A DNA stretch of 64,000 nucleotides from Blastocladiella emersonii ATCC 22665 (taxonomy: Eukaryota > Blastocladiomycota > Blastocladiomycetes > Blastocladiales > Blastocladiaceae): contig JANHCV010000005.1 in assembly GCA_025594325.1 (NCBI GenBank), forward strand, positions 1,701,501 through 1,765,500, written 5' to 3'. Every line of letters begins with the position of its first letter. Position 1 is the first letter of the stretch. Under the pieces are notes generated by a model. It did not search any database and was not told the DNA's origin. It saw only the letters and a program-made list of their open reading frames with translations. A program made the translations under genes and the position numbers. This document shows positions 10,518 through 21,156 of the stretch, one piece after another.

Positions 10518-12096
10518 ATGCAAAACGAATGCAACACCCTGCAACGGGTCGAGCCCGACCAGCCCGCCACGCTTGGACTTGATACACTCCCTGCGGACCT
10601 GCTTTCCCTGGTCGTCAAGCTTGCCGTGCCGCGCCACCTTGTCTTGGGGGCGAGCCAGATGCTCGCAGAATGCTCGCGCTCGGTCCGATTCAAGCTGACG
10701 TGGATCAATGGCCATTGCACGATGCGCACCCCGCCCGAACTTCTCGCCGAGTACATGCGCCGCCCCAATTACAACGTGCGCACCAACCTCTGCGCCTATC
10801 TCGAGCAGCACTACCTTAGCGCCGATAAAGCAGCTGTGCCGCAGCGCCCTGGCTTTGCCCAGTTCCTCTACCTCGCGACAGACTGCCTCCTCCGCAAGAT
10901 CCGGCCTGCCATTCGACCGGGTGGAAAGGGCAGCCTCAGCGTCGAGCGTCTTGAAATGATCGGTGGCATGGTTGAGGGCGAGATTGCTTCCGCGGGCCCT
11001 TCGCTCAAGATCATGACCTCGGCTCCGTGTTCCTCGCTCGTCCAGCTTCTCGTCTTCGTGACATGCCGCCGCCGCAGTGGGCCCCTGCTTAAACAGATCC
11101 TCGTCCGTGTTCGCGAAATTGCAGTCGAGCTCCTGTGCATCGAGACGCACTTCGCCACATGGGCGTACGCAACCACCGAGGCCGCGGAACTCGTGTGGCC
11201 CGAAACCTCCGCGAGCACAACGACTGGTTCTCCAACGCCGCTGGCATTATGGCGCTCATCTCCGTCTACCGCTGGGACTCGAGTGTGTTTGACGTGCTGA
11301 CCAAGGACAATTTTACGCTGCATACTGAGCGCCTCGTCGACTCGTTCCAAATCAACTCGACGGCTGTCCTTGCGCTCAACAGGCTGGCTGATTTCCGCTG
11401 GCCCGCGCCCGAAGCAACCCCGATCCTCGGCTGGCTTATCAAAAATGTGTGGACCGGTAACCGCTGGTTGTTTGACGGCAAGCCCTTGGCCTGGTACCTC
11501 ATGCAGTTCCCCACGGCCGAGTTGCTCGCGTACGTGATCGAGCAGCACCCGCGCTACTCAAGCGACAGCCTGCACGACCCCCTCATCAGCCTTGTCATTA
11601 CTTCTCGTCTGGCTGCCTGGTGCCGCATCGACACCGGGATCGACGCGCTCGCGACTCTCGACGACCACGACTTGATGGACGAAACTTCGTGGCTGGTCGT
11701 CCTGCGGGCCGTGCTTGGCATGAAGGAGGCCGACCGTAAGTCTAGCCCGCTCGTCAAGCTTGCTGTTGAGCGGCTTGGTCGCAACCAGGGGACCATTCTT
11801 GTCGAGAGTACGTTCGCTCACGCGCCCATGTTTTCTGAACATACGAGCTGACTTTTTGCCTCGGTGTAGTTCTTCATGGTCGCGATCGGAACGACGATGA
11901 TTGCGCAGCCGACGTTCTTCGATTTGCGAAGCAGTACATCTCTGCCAACCGCGAGCTGATGCGCAACCTCGAGTTTCTCGCTTCCGTCCAGATCGTGCGT
12001 CGCCGCTCGTACGAGAGCGATGACGACGAGCCCGCGCCCTTCGAGGGATTGTCTCTCCGCGCTGCGCTCCCTGGTCTCGCGGGGCTCCTCAACTAG
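10518..12096 (+). CDS. Divergent F-box-like copy G, one intron, one apparent frameshift
   Basis: ATG 10518 (MQNECNTLQRVEP). F-box-like motif LDTLPADLLSLVVKLAVPRH, then the helical body. At 11196-11199 one G appears missing (GTG TGG CCC against an expected GTG TGG GCC), shifting frame before ARNLREHNDWFSNAAGIMAL. The shifted frame runs to an intron at 11808-11869 (GTACGT...GTGTAG, 62 nt, CTGAC branch site). Exon 2 (11870-12096) ends LRAALPGLAGLLN, a divergent form of the array's GLRGMFK ending. The copy is longer than the others by about 110 residues before the tail. With the missing base it would be a complete gene. Confidence 0.65.
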
Positions 12097-12667
12097 AACT
12101 AATGCCCTTCCGTCCCTTGGCAGCTTTCTCATGAGTGTGACCTCTATATAGTTGTTTGATCTGTCACTGAACGTTACAGCCAACGTTCGGTGAGCGCCTC
12201 CTCCTCCGCGCGCGGCCTCCGTCAGCGTCATCCAAGCCGACGCAGACACGCGTCCTAGTCCCAGTGCTTGGCCAGTTCCGTTGCGTGCCAATTCATCCGA
12301 GCCTATCCGCAACTGTGCAGTTTATGACCGTGCTGCTGGCCGGCGGAGATGTGCCGTGATTCCTTGTGGTAGCACGCTTGCGAGCAGTTCGAGCTTACGC
12401 GAGCTCAAGGACGCGCGCTGAGTTCACGGTCCAGACTTCCCCCATGAACCCCACACTCAACCTCCTTGAGTGGATCTCATGAGTGAATAAACACCGTCTA
12501 CGCGTCGTCTGCTCCACGGCGAAGAGATCGGCTGGTGCGTCAAGCTCGAGTGACAAGGACGCGTTCCAATATCGTGTGACCCGTCAGGTGGCGTCCAGGG
12601 GGAGCGAATCAATCGAGTTCGCCGGCGCGCGTCGCGCCGTTTCTCACTCCCCTGCGCATGTAAACCA
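12097..12667. other. Intergenic region before DUF4470-like copy 1
   Basis: 571 bp, no coding frame supported. Contains the promoter-like module at 12559-12590. Confidence 0.4.
12559..12590 (+). promoter_or_regulatory. Bipartite MCB/E-box-like module upstream of DUF4470-like copy 1
   Basis: GACGCGT (12558-12564) lies distal and CAGGTG (12585-12590, one mismatch from CACGTG) ends 78 bp before ATG 12668. Read on the minus strand, the stretch matches that at 25492-25523 in order and spacing: an E-box followed by ACG, a GATAT core, then AACGCGTC. Confidence 0.5.
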
Positions 12668-13993
12668 ATGAAGCAGAAGAAAAAGACTGCTCGCAACGGC
12701 GGCCCCAAGGCTCAAGGAGACGCCCCAGCCGTAGTTGTGGCCACCAAACCGCCGATCCCCTAGTTGACCTGTGCGACGCTTGCTCTCGACGACGTCACGG
12801 ACCCGTACTACTTCTACGGCCGACCGTATGCGCGCGACCTCTTTATCCACTACCACCCGCGCGCCTCCAGACGCCTCGATGCCCTCGTTTTCCAGTGCGG
12901 CGACTTGCGCGACGTTGTGCGGACGTTCAACGACGCCAAGCGCAAGTACGGCACCGCCGACCTCGCTTTTGTCCTTAGTGACACGCGTCCGGTGGTGCTT
13001 GCCCGCAATTTGCTTGTTCTTCATGCAGTCACATCCTCGACGTTCGTAACGCGCAGCGAGTTGACGCGGCATATCGGGCAGCTCACGTACTCGCTTCATC
13101 TCGATCCTGCGACCCGCGGGTTCTGAACCGTGTGGCTGCACGATTGCCTAGCTTGCCCGGACGCAACGTGGACCGACAAGAGCTCGGGGTTTTGCGTGCT
13201 TGACGAGACGACGCTGCGCGCTGTGCGCCGCTGTTGGCAGTCGTGGCTCAAGCGCGACTGGTCGATTGAACGGCTGACTACGGAGCGCGACACTTACTTT
13301 GCCCGTGCTCGCAAAGGCAGGGGAACTCGCGACCACGTTCAGGCCGCTACCAAGCGCTTTGTGGAAAATTTAATTAACGTACACGGTGACGGCTGCACCA
13401 TTTCCGAGGACTTGGCGAGCCACGTTCGCCCACTTCTTACTGCCGGTGCCTTCTTCCTCAATCCAGCTCATGCGACTACAGCTGCCTCAACTGGCGCTCT
13501 TTCCGAGAACCCGACAATGCTCCTTGCCGGCGCTGACGGCACGCTCTCGTTTTCAGCCCCAGTCGACGTAACCCCACTCGATGTGGTTGACATAGACCCA
13601 AACGATGTACGTGGTAGTATGCAGCGCGCTCTCGACCAGTACATCGACATACTTTTTAAGGCGTTCGGCCAGCGTAGTGGCTGCCAGCCACTCTTGCTGG
13701 AACTCACTCGTTCCGTTGAGTGGGCTGCCAGTCCAGTGAGAGCGTCGTTCGTCTGCAAACTTGTCTTTGTAGTGGGCCATCCCATCTCGGTCATGGAAAG
13801 GCTTACTCCGCAGTCTCAAATATGCCATCCCGCTATTCCCGCGCCGGCTCTTTTCGATCAGACGGTGCGCCCGCTACGCGCTGCAGACTCGCAACGCAAC
13901 GACGACGGAGCGGGAGAACCGGTCGTGGAGAGAAATCGTAGTCAAAACTTGAAAAGCCGGCGGAAAGAAAAAATGAAGTGTCGAAAACAATAA
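12668..13993 (+). pseudogene. DUF4470-like family copy 1; two nonsense codons, divergent 3' end
   Basis: ATG 12668 gives MKQKKKTARNGG, matching the basic start of the minus-strand copy at 20952. TAG at 12761-12763 interrupts before LTCATLALDDV, and TGA at 13124-13126 replaces the TGG of RDFW seen in copy 2. The frame otherwise reads DPYYFYGRPYARDL, DALVFQCGDLRDV and VLARNLLVLHAV. These are DUF4470 (PF14737-type) features: a nucleotide-fold-like GCGD motif and a 'VLARN' strand, common in fungal MYND-associated proteins. Similarity to the family fades after about 13830. Function of DUF4470 is unknown. Confidence 0.7.
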
Positions 13994-14229
13994 TACTGGT
14001 GGACTTGATTAGCGGGTACCAACTCGCGGGGGTTGTCTGGTGGTACTCTCTTTCACGGTGCAACGGACGGATATCGAATTGCTTACTCAAGGCTCAACGT
14101 CCCGCCTGGCCAAGGCGGGGTTTCGAACGAAGCATCTTCGTCTCCCAATTGCGCACCCTAGACATGTACCAACCAGATCCCACTCCGCACCCGCTAACCA
14201 AGCCACGTCTCCAGGAAGAGAAACCTCGC

Positions 14230-14282
14230 CCTTATACCCTTGTACCCTCAGACCCTCAAACCCTCGAACCCTCAAACCCTCC
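14230..14282 (+). repeat. Degenerate CCCT-containing 8-bp repeat
   Basis: About seven ACCCTNNA units in a row, settling on an 8-nt period (ACCCTCAA). It resembles decayed interstitial telomere-like DNA, or a simple minisatellite. Confidence 0.6.
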
Positions 14283-14871
14283 AAAGGAGGGCCACATACC
14301 ACACGAAACGTCAACTGAGCCCCGCCCTGCGTGAATCGTGCGTGAGTAGGTCGAGTGGGCTGAGATACTGGCTGACCGTGCCTGTGGCCCTGTGGACATG
14401 ATTCACGCGTTTTTACGCGTTTTTCCCTACTCAATGGATGATCAAAGCGACTCCGATACGTCCGGCACGATGTCGGGTTATACGATGCGAATCCGGATTC
14501 GCGTGTGCTCGGCCGGTCATCCGCATATACCACGTGATGCTGGGAAGCTGGGGGATGGATGGACGCGGCGCCGCCCGAGTTCGCTCCCCGCGTCTCCCCT
14601 CTCCACTCCCCGCTTACCGCCATGCAAGTTGAATGCAAACCCGGACTAGCTGCAATGTACTCGAGATGGGCAAATGCACCTGTGGGAGCCACACAAAGTG
14701 GAAATCGGGAATGAATAGGAAACTCTGCGGCGCGGGCACGGCCGGCGCACCACACGCACGCCCAAGCCCGCACGTCCTGCTAGAATAGTTTTATGTGCTA
14801 CAAACAGCTTCCTGTTCGTGACCCCCTCGGTCCTTTGCCTTGCACCGGGCCGTCTCGGTTGGGCGCACGTG

Positions 14872-14897
14872 GCGCGCGCGCGCGCGTGCGCGCGCGT
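14872..14897. repeat. Alternating purine-pyrimidine tract (potential Z-DNA)
   Basis: 26 nt of uninterrupted GC/GT alternation. Such tracts can adopt Z-DNA; no functional context is visible. Confidence 0.6.
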
Positions 14898-15227
14898 CGG
14901 GCCGCCGCCGCCGTTTGTTCTTGTGGTTGACCCACCCATCTGGAACGGCGGAACGGAGACCGAGACCGAGCCCCGAGCCCCACCAGATGATCCCGGCGTC
15001 GTTGCTATATTTTATTCCATCGCGCAGACGCGTCAGCTTTTCATGACCGGCCCCCGTGTCGCCGCCGCGCCTGCAACTTGAAGCGAACCCACCCGCAGCA
15101 ACACGCTTACACGCTTACCGTCGTCGCATGCGTTCACCGGTCGGCTGGCTTCCTCATCCTCCCGTTGCCGAACCACGACAAGCAGAACCACCAATCGGAC
15201 CCCTGTTTTGGGGGATTTCAAAAAATT

Positions 15228-15250
15228 CAGCTGGAGCTTCGCTCCAGCTG
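15228..15250. repeat. Perfect 10-bp inverted repeat, 3-nt loop
   Basis: CAGCTGGAGC-TTC-GCTCCAGCTG. A strong hairpin in an otherwise featureless stretch. It could be the remnant of a miniature transposon end or a structured RNA; no further support. Confidence 0.6.
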
Positions 15251-15571
15251 GTTCTTTTCCGTGCGCCTCGCGCACCTTTTCATGCGTTCGCACGTAACGT
15301 TGTACGCCGGTAGATGCACTGCCCGCCGTCCTCTTGATTCGGTTGATATTCTTTAGTATTCTGTCATGACCTTTTTGCGACCGGTAGCGTTAAGAACTTC
15401 TTTTCTCCTTCATCGCATTAGTGTACTTCGTCAAGGCGTTTGCAATATTGGAACTGACTTGAAGGTCACCCCACTTAATCCCCAGGTCATAACTCGCACG
15501 TCTCGAGCTGAGTCGCAAGCAGTTGCGCTTAGCCCTCCCTTCGCCTTGTGCGGCCTCTGACCCATCAAATT

Positions 15572-16472
15572 CTAAGCTAAGCAATTTGCGGTTTGTGCTT
15601 GTACGTAGGACCTCTCGACGCGCGATTCGTGGAATGAAAGTGATGTATCGGTGCGAGGGAACGGACAACCCACAGCCGCGCGTGGTGCGCCGCGAGGGGC
15701 GTCGTGTCGCATGTTCTCGAAAATGAGAGTCTGTACGCTCGACGGAAGTTCGAGCAAGCGAGCTAACGCGGCAGTCAGGTTGCACGGCCTAAAAAATAAG
15801 CTGCGTACGGATTGAGCAGGAGATGCCAGCGCATGGTTATGGACCGCAATTCCATCCTCATTGAACCGACCGCGGTCAATCCGCATTCCCTTGGCGTTGC
15901 CGGAGGCAATATCGCTGTAGCTGCGGTTTTTGGTCGCGTCGCCCGCCTTCATGAAGGCCGGCTAAGCATCCAGGAACGTGGAGGTCAGAGCCGAATGTGA
16001 AGAACTGTTGGAAAGTGAAGAGATTACGAACATATTGCATGCTTGGCATTTCAACGTACGTGTGAGCCCCAACGACGCCCGCGACGACAAGAAACAAGCG
16101 TTCGTCTTCGTTCGAACGTTCGTGAAGATCCGTGCTACTAGGCGGCAAAGCAAGCCCCGATTTGCGCCACCAGTCCAAGGCGAGATAGTGATTGCCGCGG
16201 GCGGCCCCGAGCTAGGCCTGGCTCGTGTAGGTTGTGGGCAGCGTGGATCCGCGCCATAACTCGAGAGCCGCGACGTTCCCGCGCGCGCTCAACTCGTCCA
16301 CGGAGAGAAGGGAGCAGCACCGCAAGATGGCGCGCGTGACGCCCGGGATGTCGGCGCGGCGCATGACCCGCGCATACCCGGCCGGCCCACGCAGGTCGTT
16401 CGGGTCATGGAGCTGGACGGCATAGACAAGGATCCGCTCATAAACGTGCAGCAAGTTAGGGCCTGAGTACAT
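15572..16472 (-). pseudogene. Helical-repeat/LRR family copy 1; nonsense codon and lost 3' part
   Basis: ATG 16472 (MYSGPNLLHVYERIL) begins the family N-terminus (YARVMRRADIPGVTRAI). TAG at 16212-16214 interrupts it, and the same frame resumes LGAARGNHYLALDWW. An intron at 15962-16031 (GTTCGT...GCTTAG, 70 nt) sits at the same protein position as in copies 2-4. The second exon (PAFMKAGDATKN, then SLFFRPCNLTAAL and ENMRHDAPRGAPRAA) stops near 15572, where intact copies continue for about 280 more residues of LRR. So it carries one nonsense codon and a 3' truncation. Confidence 0.75.
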
Positions 16473-16566
16473 CTTGTTGCCATGAGTTTCGTGCGTTTTA
16501 AGAGTGGAGCGAACGCGGAGCCGGGGCGAAGCGCGAAAAAGCACGCCAACTGGGTGGGGGCGCAGT

Positions 16567-16599
16567 CACGTGCTTCACGTTCGATATGAACGACGCGTC
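16567..16599 (-). promoter_or_regulatory. Bipartite E-box/MCB-like module, LRR copy 1
   Basis: CACGTG 16567-16572 and GACGCGTC 16592-16599 (starts 25 bp apart). The E-box begins 95 bp from ATG 16472. A GATATGAAC stretch precedes the MCB-like box. Confidence 0.6.
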
Positions 16600-16724
16600 A
16601 TCGAGGCGCTTTTTTTTGCGTGTCGCGGTGCTCGAAGCTGCCCTGTTAAGGTCGGATGCGTAGGACTTTTGTGTTGGAGCTAACATATCCAGGTCATTCC
16701 GTGCAATGCCAGTGTGGAATGTAT

Positions 16725-18434
16725 TTAAACTGAAATGCGGGTCACCAAGCCCATGAACTCCCAGGAGCCGTACCGCACTAAGCCTCGATACCAGTAGTTC
16801 CCAAATGGTCTCACCTGAGGGATGTGGGTCTCCCCGAACGACAAACCCAGCTCGCTGCCCTCCTCGATTGACGTGATGTACTGCACAAGTTGGGGAATGC
16901 AGGCGGCCGTGATGGGATTCTCGTCGAGCGCGAGCGCCGTGATTCGCGGAGATAAACGTTCCGCCAAGATGGCCACGTCCGCATCGGTGAGACCCACCGC
17001 GCAGAGGTACAGGGTCGTGAGCTGCGAGAGCCGATCAACTGACAAGACGAGTTTGCGGCAGTCGCGGGCAGTTGCAGTGGTTAGCGAGGCGTGGCCTTTG
17101 CCGTGGAGTTTCAGGCTATGAAGCTGGTCGGGGAGTCCGCGCGCGAGGCTCGCGAGATCGTCGTTGTTGGGATCGCAGAACATGAGGTTGAGGCTGCTCA
17201 GAGTGGCGGGAAGGTGCGGAATCAACGCAGCCATCGAGCCGCCGGCAAAGCCGTTACTAGACAAATCGAGGAAGTCGAGCGACGCGGGAAGAGCTTGAGC
17301 AAGCTTCTCGAGGGCTGCAGTATTCAGACCGCTTTTGGCTATCTTAAGCGATTCGGTCGAAGCCGGGAGCGAGCGAAGAAGTGCAGCAAAGGCCGGAGGC
17401 ACCAAGTTGTCGGACTCAGTGTGGGCAGTGAAAATGCACCCGGAGAAGTAGAGGTCGTAGAGCGATGCCGGAAGATACGTGAACAAGGTCGTCGACTCGA
17501 CAAGCTCGCTGAAGTCGTAGTCGAGGAAGCGCAGGACCTCGAGACCGGCCGGGAAGAGACTGCCAAACGCTGCATCGGAATGCTGGTCGACGCAGGAGTT
17601 TTTGAAAGTCAGCGCGGTCACGGAATCGGGGAGCGAATGACCAGGAGAAGCATCGGGAGCTCCGCAGGGCAGGTCGTGTCGAAGAGCCTCGAAGTCGAAC
17701 GTCGTGACGTTGGCCGACGGCGGAAGCGTGATTGAACGGACGGCATCGATTGACAGGTTGCACGGATCAAAGTGAAAACCCCTGAGGGCCTGGCAGTTGT
17801 GCGAAAGCGCGCCATTGAGGGCCTCGATCCCGCTGGCCGTCAGCCGGCCACCCTTGATCGAGAGGTAGTCGAACTGGCCCGCGGTGATGGCCGCGAGGTT
17901 GCGGTTGATATACTCGTCGCCGGGCTCAACGAAATTGTCGGGAAGCTATGAAGCATGCGTTAGTATCCGTCGGTTAAGTTCGTCGCTAAAAGCACGTACA
18001 ATCCGAAGCTCCACCATCTCGGCGATCGCCCGCGCCCCAACCACACCCGCGACGACACGGAATTCAGTTGCTTGAAGCTCGCCATTGTAGGGCGGAAGAG
18101 GAAGTCCGGAGTCGCGCCACCAGTCGAGTACTCCGTAGTGGTTGTTGCGAGCGGCCCCAAGCAGTGCTTTGGCCGAATAGCGCAGCATAGACGCCGATTC
18201 GCACCAGAGCTCAAGAATTTTGAGGTCCCCACGCGTGCTCGCCTCGTCAATTGACAGCAAAGGGCAGCGCTGCAAGACGACGCCCGTGACGCGCGGGATG
18301 TCGGCGCGGCGCATGACGCGCGCGTACTGCATGAGCCCGACTAAGTCGTTTTCGTCGTCGTGAAGCTCGACGGCGTAGCAGAGCACGGCTTCGATGATTT
18401 GCGGCAAGTCGAGGCCCTTCATTTTTGCATTCAT
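16725..18434 (-). CDS. Helical-repeat plus leucine-rich-repeat protein (copy 2)
   Basis: Two exons: 18000-18434 and 16725-17945, with a 54-nt intron (GTACGT...TACTAAC...CATAG). 551 residues. The N-terminal 145 residues are helical, ankyrin-like units (LPQIIEAVLCYAVELHDD, RRADIPRVTGVVLQRCPLLS, GVLDWWRDSGLPLP). The C-terminal 400 are leucine-rich repeats of about 24-28 residues (LPASLDFLDLSSNGFAGG and similar), probably RNI-like. The intron lies between the two modules. No signal peptide or membrane segment, so likely intracellular and protein-binding. The family has at least four copies here, so lineage-specific expansion is likely. Partner unknown. Confidence 0.8.
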
Positions 18435-18930
18435 TGGTTTCTCATCAGGTTCAGCGAGGAGAGCCGACGTGGGAACGCGACTCGTCGTGCGGTCGGGTCA
18501 GTCCGCTTCAGCTCACGTGGGTCAGACGTGATAACCCGACGCGTCTCGCGCCTCACCAAAGGTGCTGGCCTCGCATCTCGCGCTAACTCAACCGCGAGCA
18601 GGAGACGGTATTGGTGAAGACATTGCTCAACGCCACTACTGGCAATACAACAGAACATGGTCAAACACCACATGCATCAATCAATCTCAATAATACGGTC
18701 GTCCACCTCCTCATCAAGCGAATGGGCGTTCGAAGCGGGGCCGCTCGGAACACGCGCGTCATTGGCTGATTTACGCGGCTCAACCGTATGCGGAGGCGCG
18801 ATAGGGACCTTGTACTGCGCGCCGCGGCTCGCGTACAGGGGAAACATGTAACAGCGCTGCATGGCGTCGCTCAACTGGGCGTGGAAGCTAGGTTTGAACG
18901 TTCTGCGTCCATCCACTTTCTCGTGCTTGG
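18435..18930. other. Intergenic region between LRR copy 2 and DUF4470-like copy 2
   Basis: Upstream of LRR copy 2 and downstream of the DUF4470-like gene. Contains the promoter module at 18514-18545; otherwise nothing coding is supported. Confidence 0.4.
18514..18545 (-). promoter_or_regulatory. Bipartite E-box/MCB-like module, LRR copy 2
   Basis: CACGTG 18514-18519 and GACGCGTC 18538-18545 (starts 24 bp apart, GATAACCC between). The E-box begins 80 bp from ATG 18434. Confidence 0.6.
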
Positions 18931-20952
18931 TCACTGCGTAAGCACCTTCGTGAAGGCAGTCGAGTAGGCAAAAAACGTAGGGCCGGCGAATCGCAGGGGA
19001 ATTGACCGCGCGTGGGGGCCATATGCACGATACTCGGGAGCAATTTGATCGAGGGAGTCAAAAGGTTTTCCATCCTGCGAGTCATGCCGGGGGAAGAGGC
19101 GCGTTTTCATAACCGTGCTGAGATCTAGGACAGGAGTGTGCGCACGCGACGCGTCAGTGGGTGGGAGAACGAACAGATGGTGCAGGAGCAGGACGCAAAA
19201 AAAGATGGGTTGCTCAAGGTCAGGCTTTGCGTCGTCGAAGACAATCTCCACAACCCGCTCGCCGCGCGCATAAGCGTTGAACAGGCGTGCGATCATGACA
19301 CGGAGAAAAGCCGTCTGCTCCCAAGCTGATGGAAACGCCAAGCGTTCGAGGCCACGGAGAGTATCGCCGACGCCTTCCATATTGCGTTCGAGCGCAAGCA
19401 ACGCCGCATGCTGGTCAAAGCGACAGATCGCATAGCGCGGATGAAGCTTTGCGTGGTTGTGAGTGGTCGGGGCAAGCGGGCCAAAAATCAAGTCAGGAAA
19501 TTCTGGGGACACCCCGCACACAAGGGCAGGTGACATATCGCGCGAAACGGTGATCTTGACAACGCGCTGCTGTCTTTTGCATTCAATCGATTTGATCGCC
19601 GCGCGATACGGGAGTCGCAGTGTCTGCTCCTTGCCGCTCACCATAAATTTGATCAGACTGGAAGCGCGCTCTAATATCACACCCGCTGGTGCGCTTTGTT
19701 CGATTTGATGGACGCGCCCACAAAGATGCGCGTCAGTGAGCGTAAGGGTGATCGAAAGCTTGTTGCCCGACTCAATGGCGCCCACAATTGGCAGAGTCGG
19801 TTGCGAATCAAGGTCCCGTTTGGAGCACATCAAGCAGACGATGGCGTTAAGCGCGTTGGCGATGATGGTGAAAACGCTTGGTGGACGACGAAAGAAATTG
19901 CAAGGGCCGAAAGCCTCCGCTAGAGTCTCAACGTATTGACAAAGCCGGCGCTCGAGACCCTCGTACACATCGTAAACGTTGACCTGGAAGACGTCAGGCG
20001 GGGAGAAGGCAAACGGGGCGTAGAACGAAAGCGCACTGTTTGCGCCGACAAGAAGCATGGTCGGATTGACAACGAGGTCGTTACGTGCGCCAACGTAGTC
20101 GCCAGTCAAATCGCTTCCTTCCTTGGTAAAGAAGGTGCTGCTGACAAGAAGCGATCGGACTTCCCGCTCGAACTTGGCCCGCTGGTCGCCAGCCGGGAAG
20201 CGTTCGCCGTGAACGCTGCGTGCGGTATCGATAATCCGATCAAAAGCCGTTTGGGCGTGATCATCGTGATCCTGGCCAGCATGAACACGCGCAAAGTAAG
20301 CGCCACGCTCCTCGTTGAGCTTGTCGAGGGACCAGTCGCACGCAAGCCACGACTGCCAGCAGTGGCGAATGGCACGCAGAGTGTCGTCGTCGAGCACGCG
20401 CAACTGCGCGTCCGGGCGGTCCCAAGTCGCACTCAAGCATGCGCGCATTTCGGCGGCCCAGAAATCACGAGTTGTGGGTTCGAGGAAAGTGGAGTACGTA
20501 AGCTGGCCGATGTGGCGGACAAGCTTGGACTTTGCCAACGTCGGTTGGTTCGCAACAGCGTGTAAAACGAGGAGGTTGCGGGCGAGCACTTCGGGGTGCG
20601 CGTCGCTCAAAACGAAAGAGAGCGGGGATATCCACGCAGCTCTACAGATTCATGGTAGGTGCGTGCAACATCACGAAGATCGCCACACTGGAAAACGAGC
20701 GCATCAAGGCGCCTCCCCAAAGGCCGATGATGAAAAAAAGAGGTCGCGCGCATACGACCGACCATAAGGGTAGTAAGGGTCGACAGTAGTGTCGCTGAGT
20801 GCAAGCGTCGCGCACGTTAGCGACGGCGAGGTTGTCGAGTGAGCCACTGGCTCGATAGCAGGGCCGACCTTGGGGTCGGCGCTGCTTTCGGATTCAACAG
20901 CAGCCGGGCTGTCGCCGGTGCGATTGCGATAAGTCTTTTTCCTTTGCTTCAT
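18931..20952 (-). pseudogene. DUF4470-like family copy 2; two apparent frameshifts near the 5' end
   Basis: ATG 20952 (MKQRKKTYRNRTGD), then DPYYPYGRSYARDLFF. A seventh T in a T run near 20724 shifts the frame before RRLDALVFQCGDLRDV. A second indel near 20620 shifts into the long frame VLSDAHPEVLARNLLVLHAV, which is open for about 558 codons to 18931. Conserved family blocks include VRHIGQLTYS, RDFWAAEMRACL and NPTMLLVGANSALSF, and a complete C-terminal region. Restoring two bases would give a full gene, so assembly error is possible for the T run. A transposon sits 29 bp upstream of the ATG (20982), separating the gene from its probable promoter. Confidence 0.7.
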
Positions 20953-20981
20953 GGTAGTGGGGTTCATGGGCGAGGGGACAA

Positions 20982-21007
20982 GAGGGCGGCCCCAGGGGGG
21001 CGACAAC
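20982..21007 (+). repeat. Left terminal inverted repeat
   Basis: 26 bp pairing with 25422-25447; mismatches at positions 1 and 7 only. Confidence 0.75.
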
Positions 21008-21156
21008 GGCCATCCGCGTGCCATAAAGTCGAGTGGCTGCCACTCCTTTCAACGCGTCCCCCACGCGTCTCGCTCGCGCGCGGCGGTCAGCTTACCCTCC
21101 CGTCGACAGCTCCTTCCGCTTCGCTCATCGTGCATGAACGACTCCCACTCTATGCA

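Larger units (their letters stand above)
13994..15571. other. Long non-coding accessory stretch
   Basis: No supported gene. It holds a CCCT-rich array (14230-14282), a perfect 7-bp-stem hairpin (14101-14119), a 26-nt alternating GC/GT tract (14872-14897) and a 10-bp-stem hairpin (15228-15250), each listed or noted separately. Confidence 0.4.

Noticed and set aside
4658-13126. Reassignment of TGA to tryptophan
   Set aside because: Several TGA codons sit at Trp positions, but BUD6 and the RhoGAP gene end in TGA, and TAG and TAA also interrupt frames. Decay is simpler.
3097-13993. Repeat-induced point mutation as the cause of nonsense codons
   Set aside because: Changes are mostly C:G to T:A, but only about half fall in CpA context and the paralogs are not uniformly AT-shifted. 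Kept only as a question.
14090-14170. tRNA-like stretch on the minus strand (GTTCGAAACCCCGCC)
   Set aside because: The T-loop-like sequence lacks a pairing T stem and a complementary acceptor stem. The strong CCCGCCT/AGGCGGG hairpin does not fit a cloverleaf.
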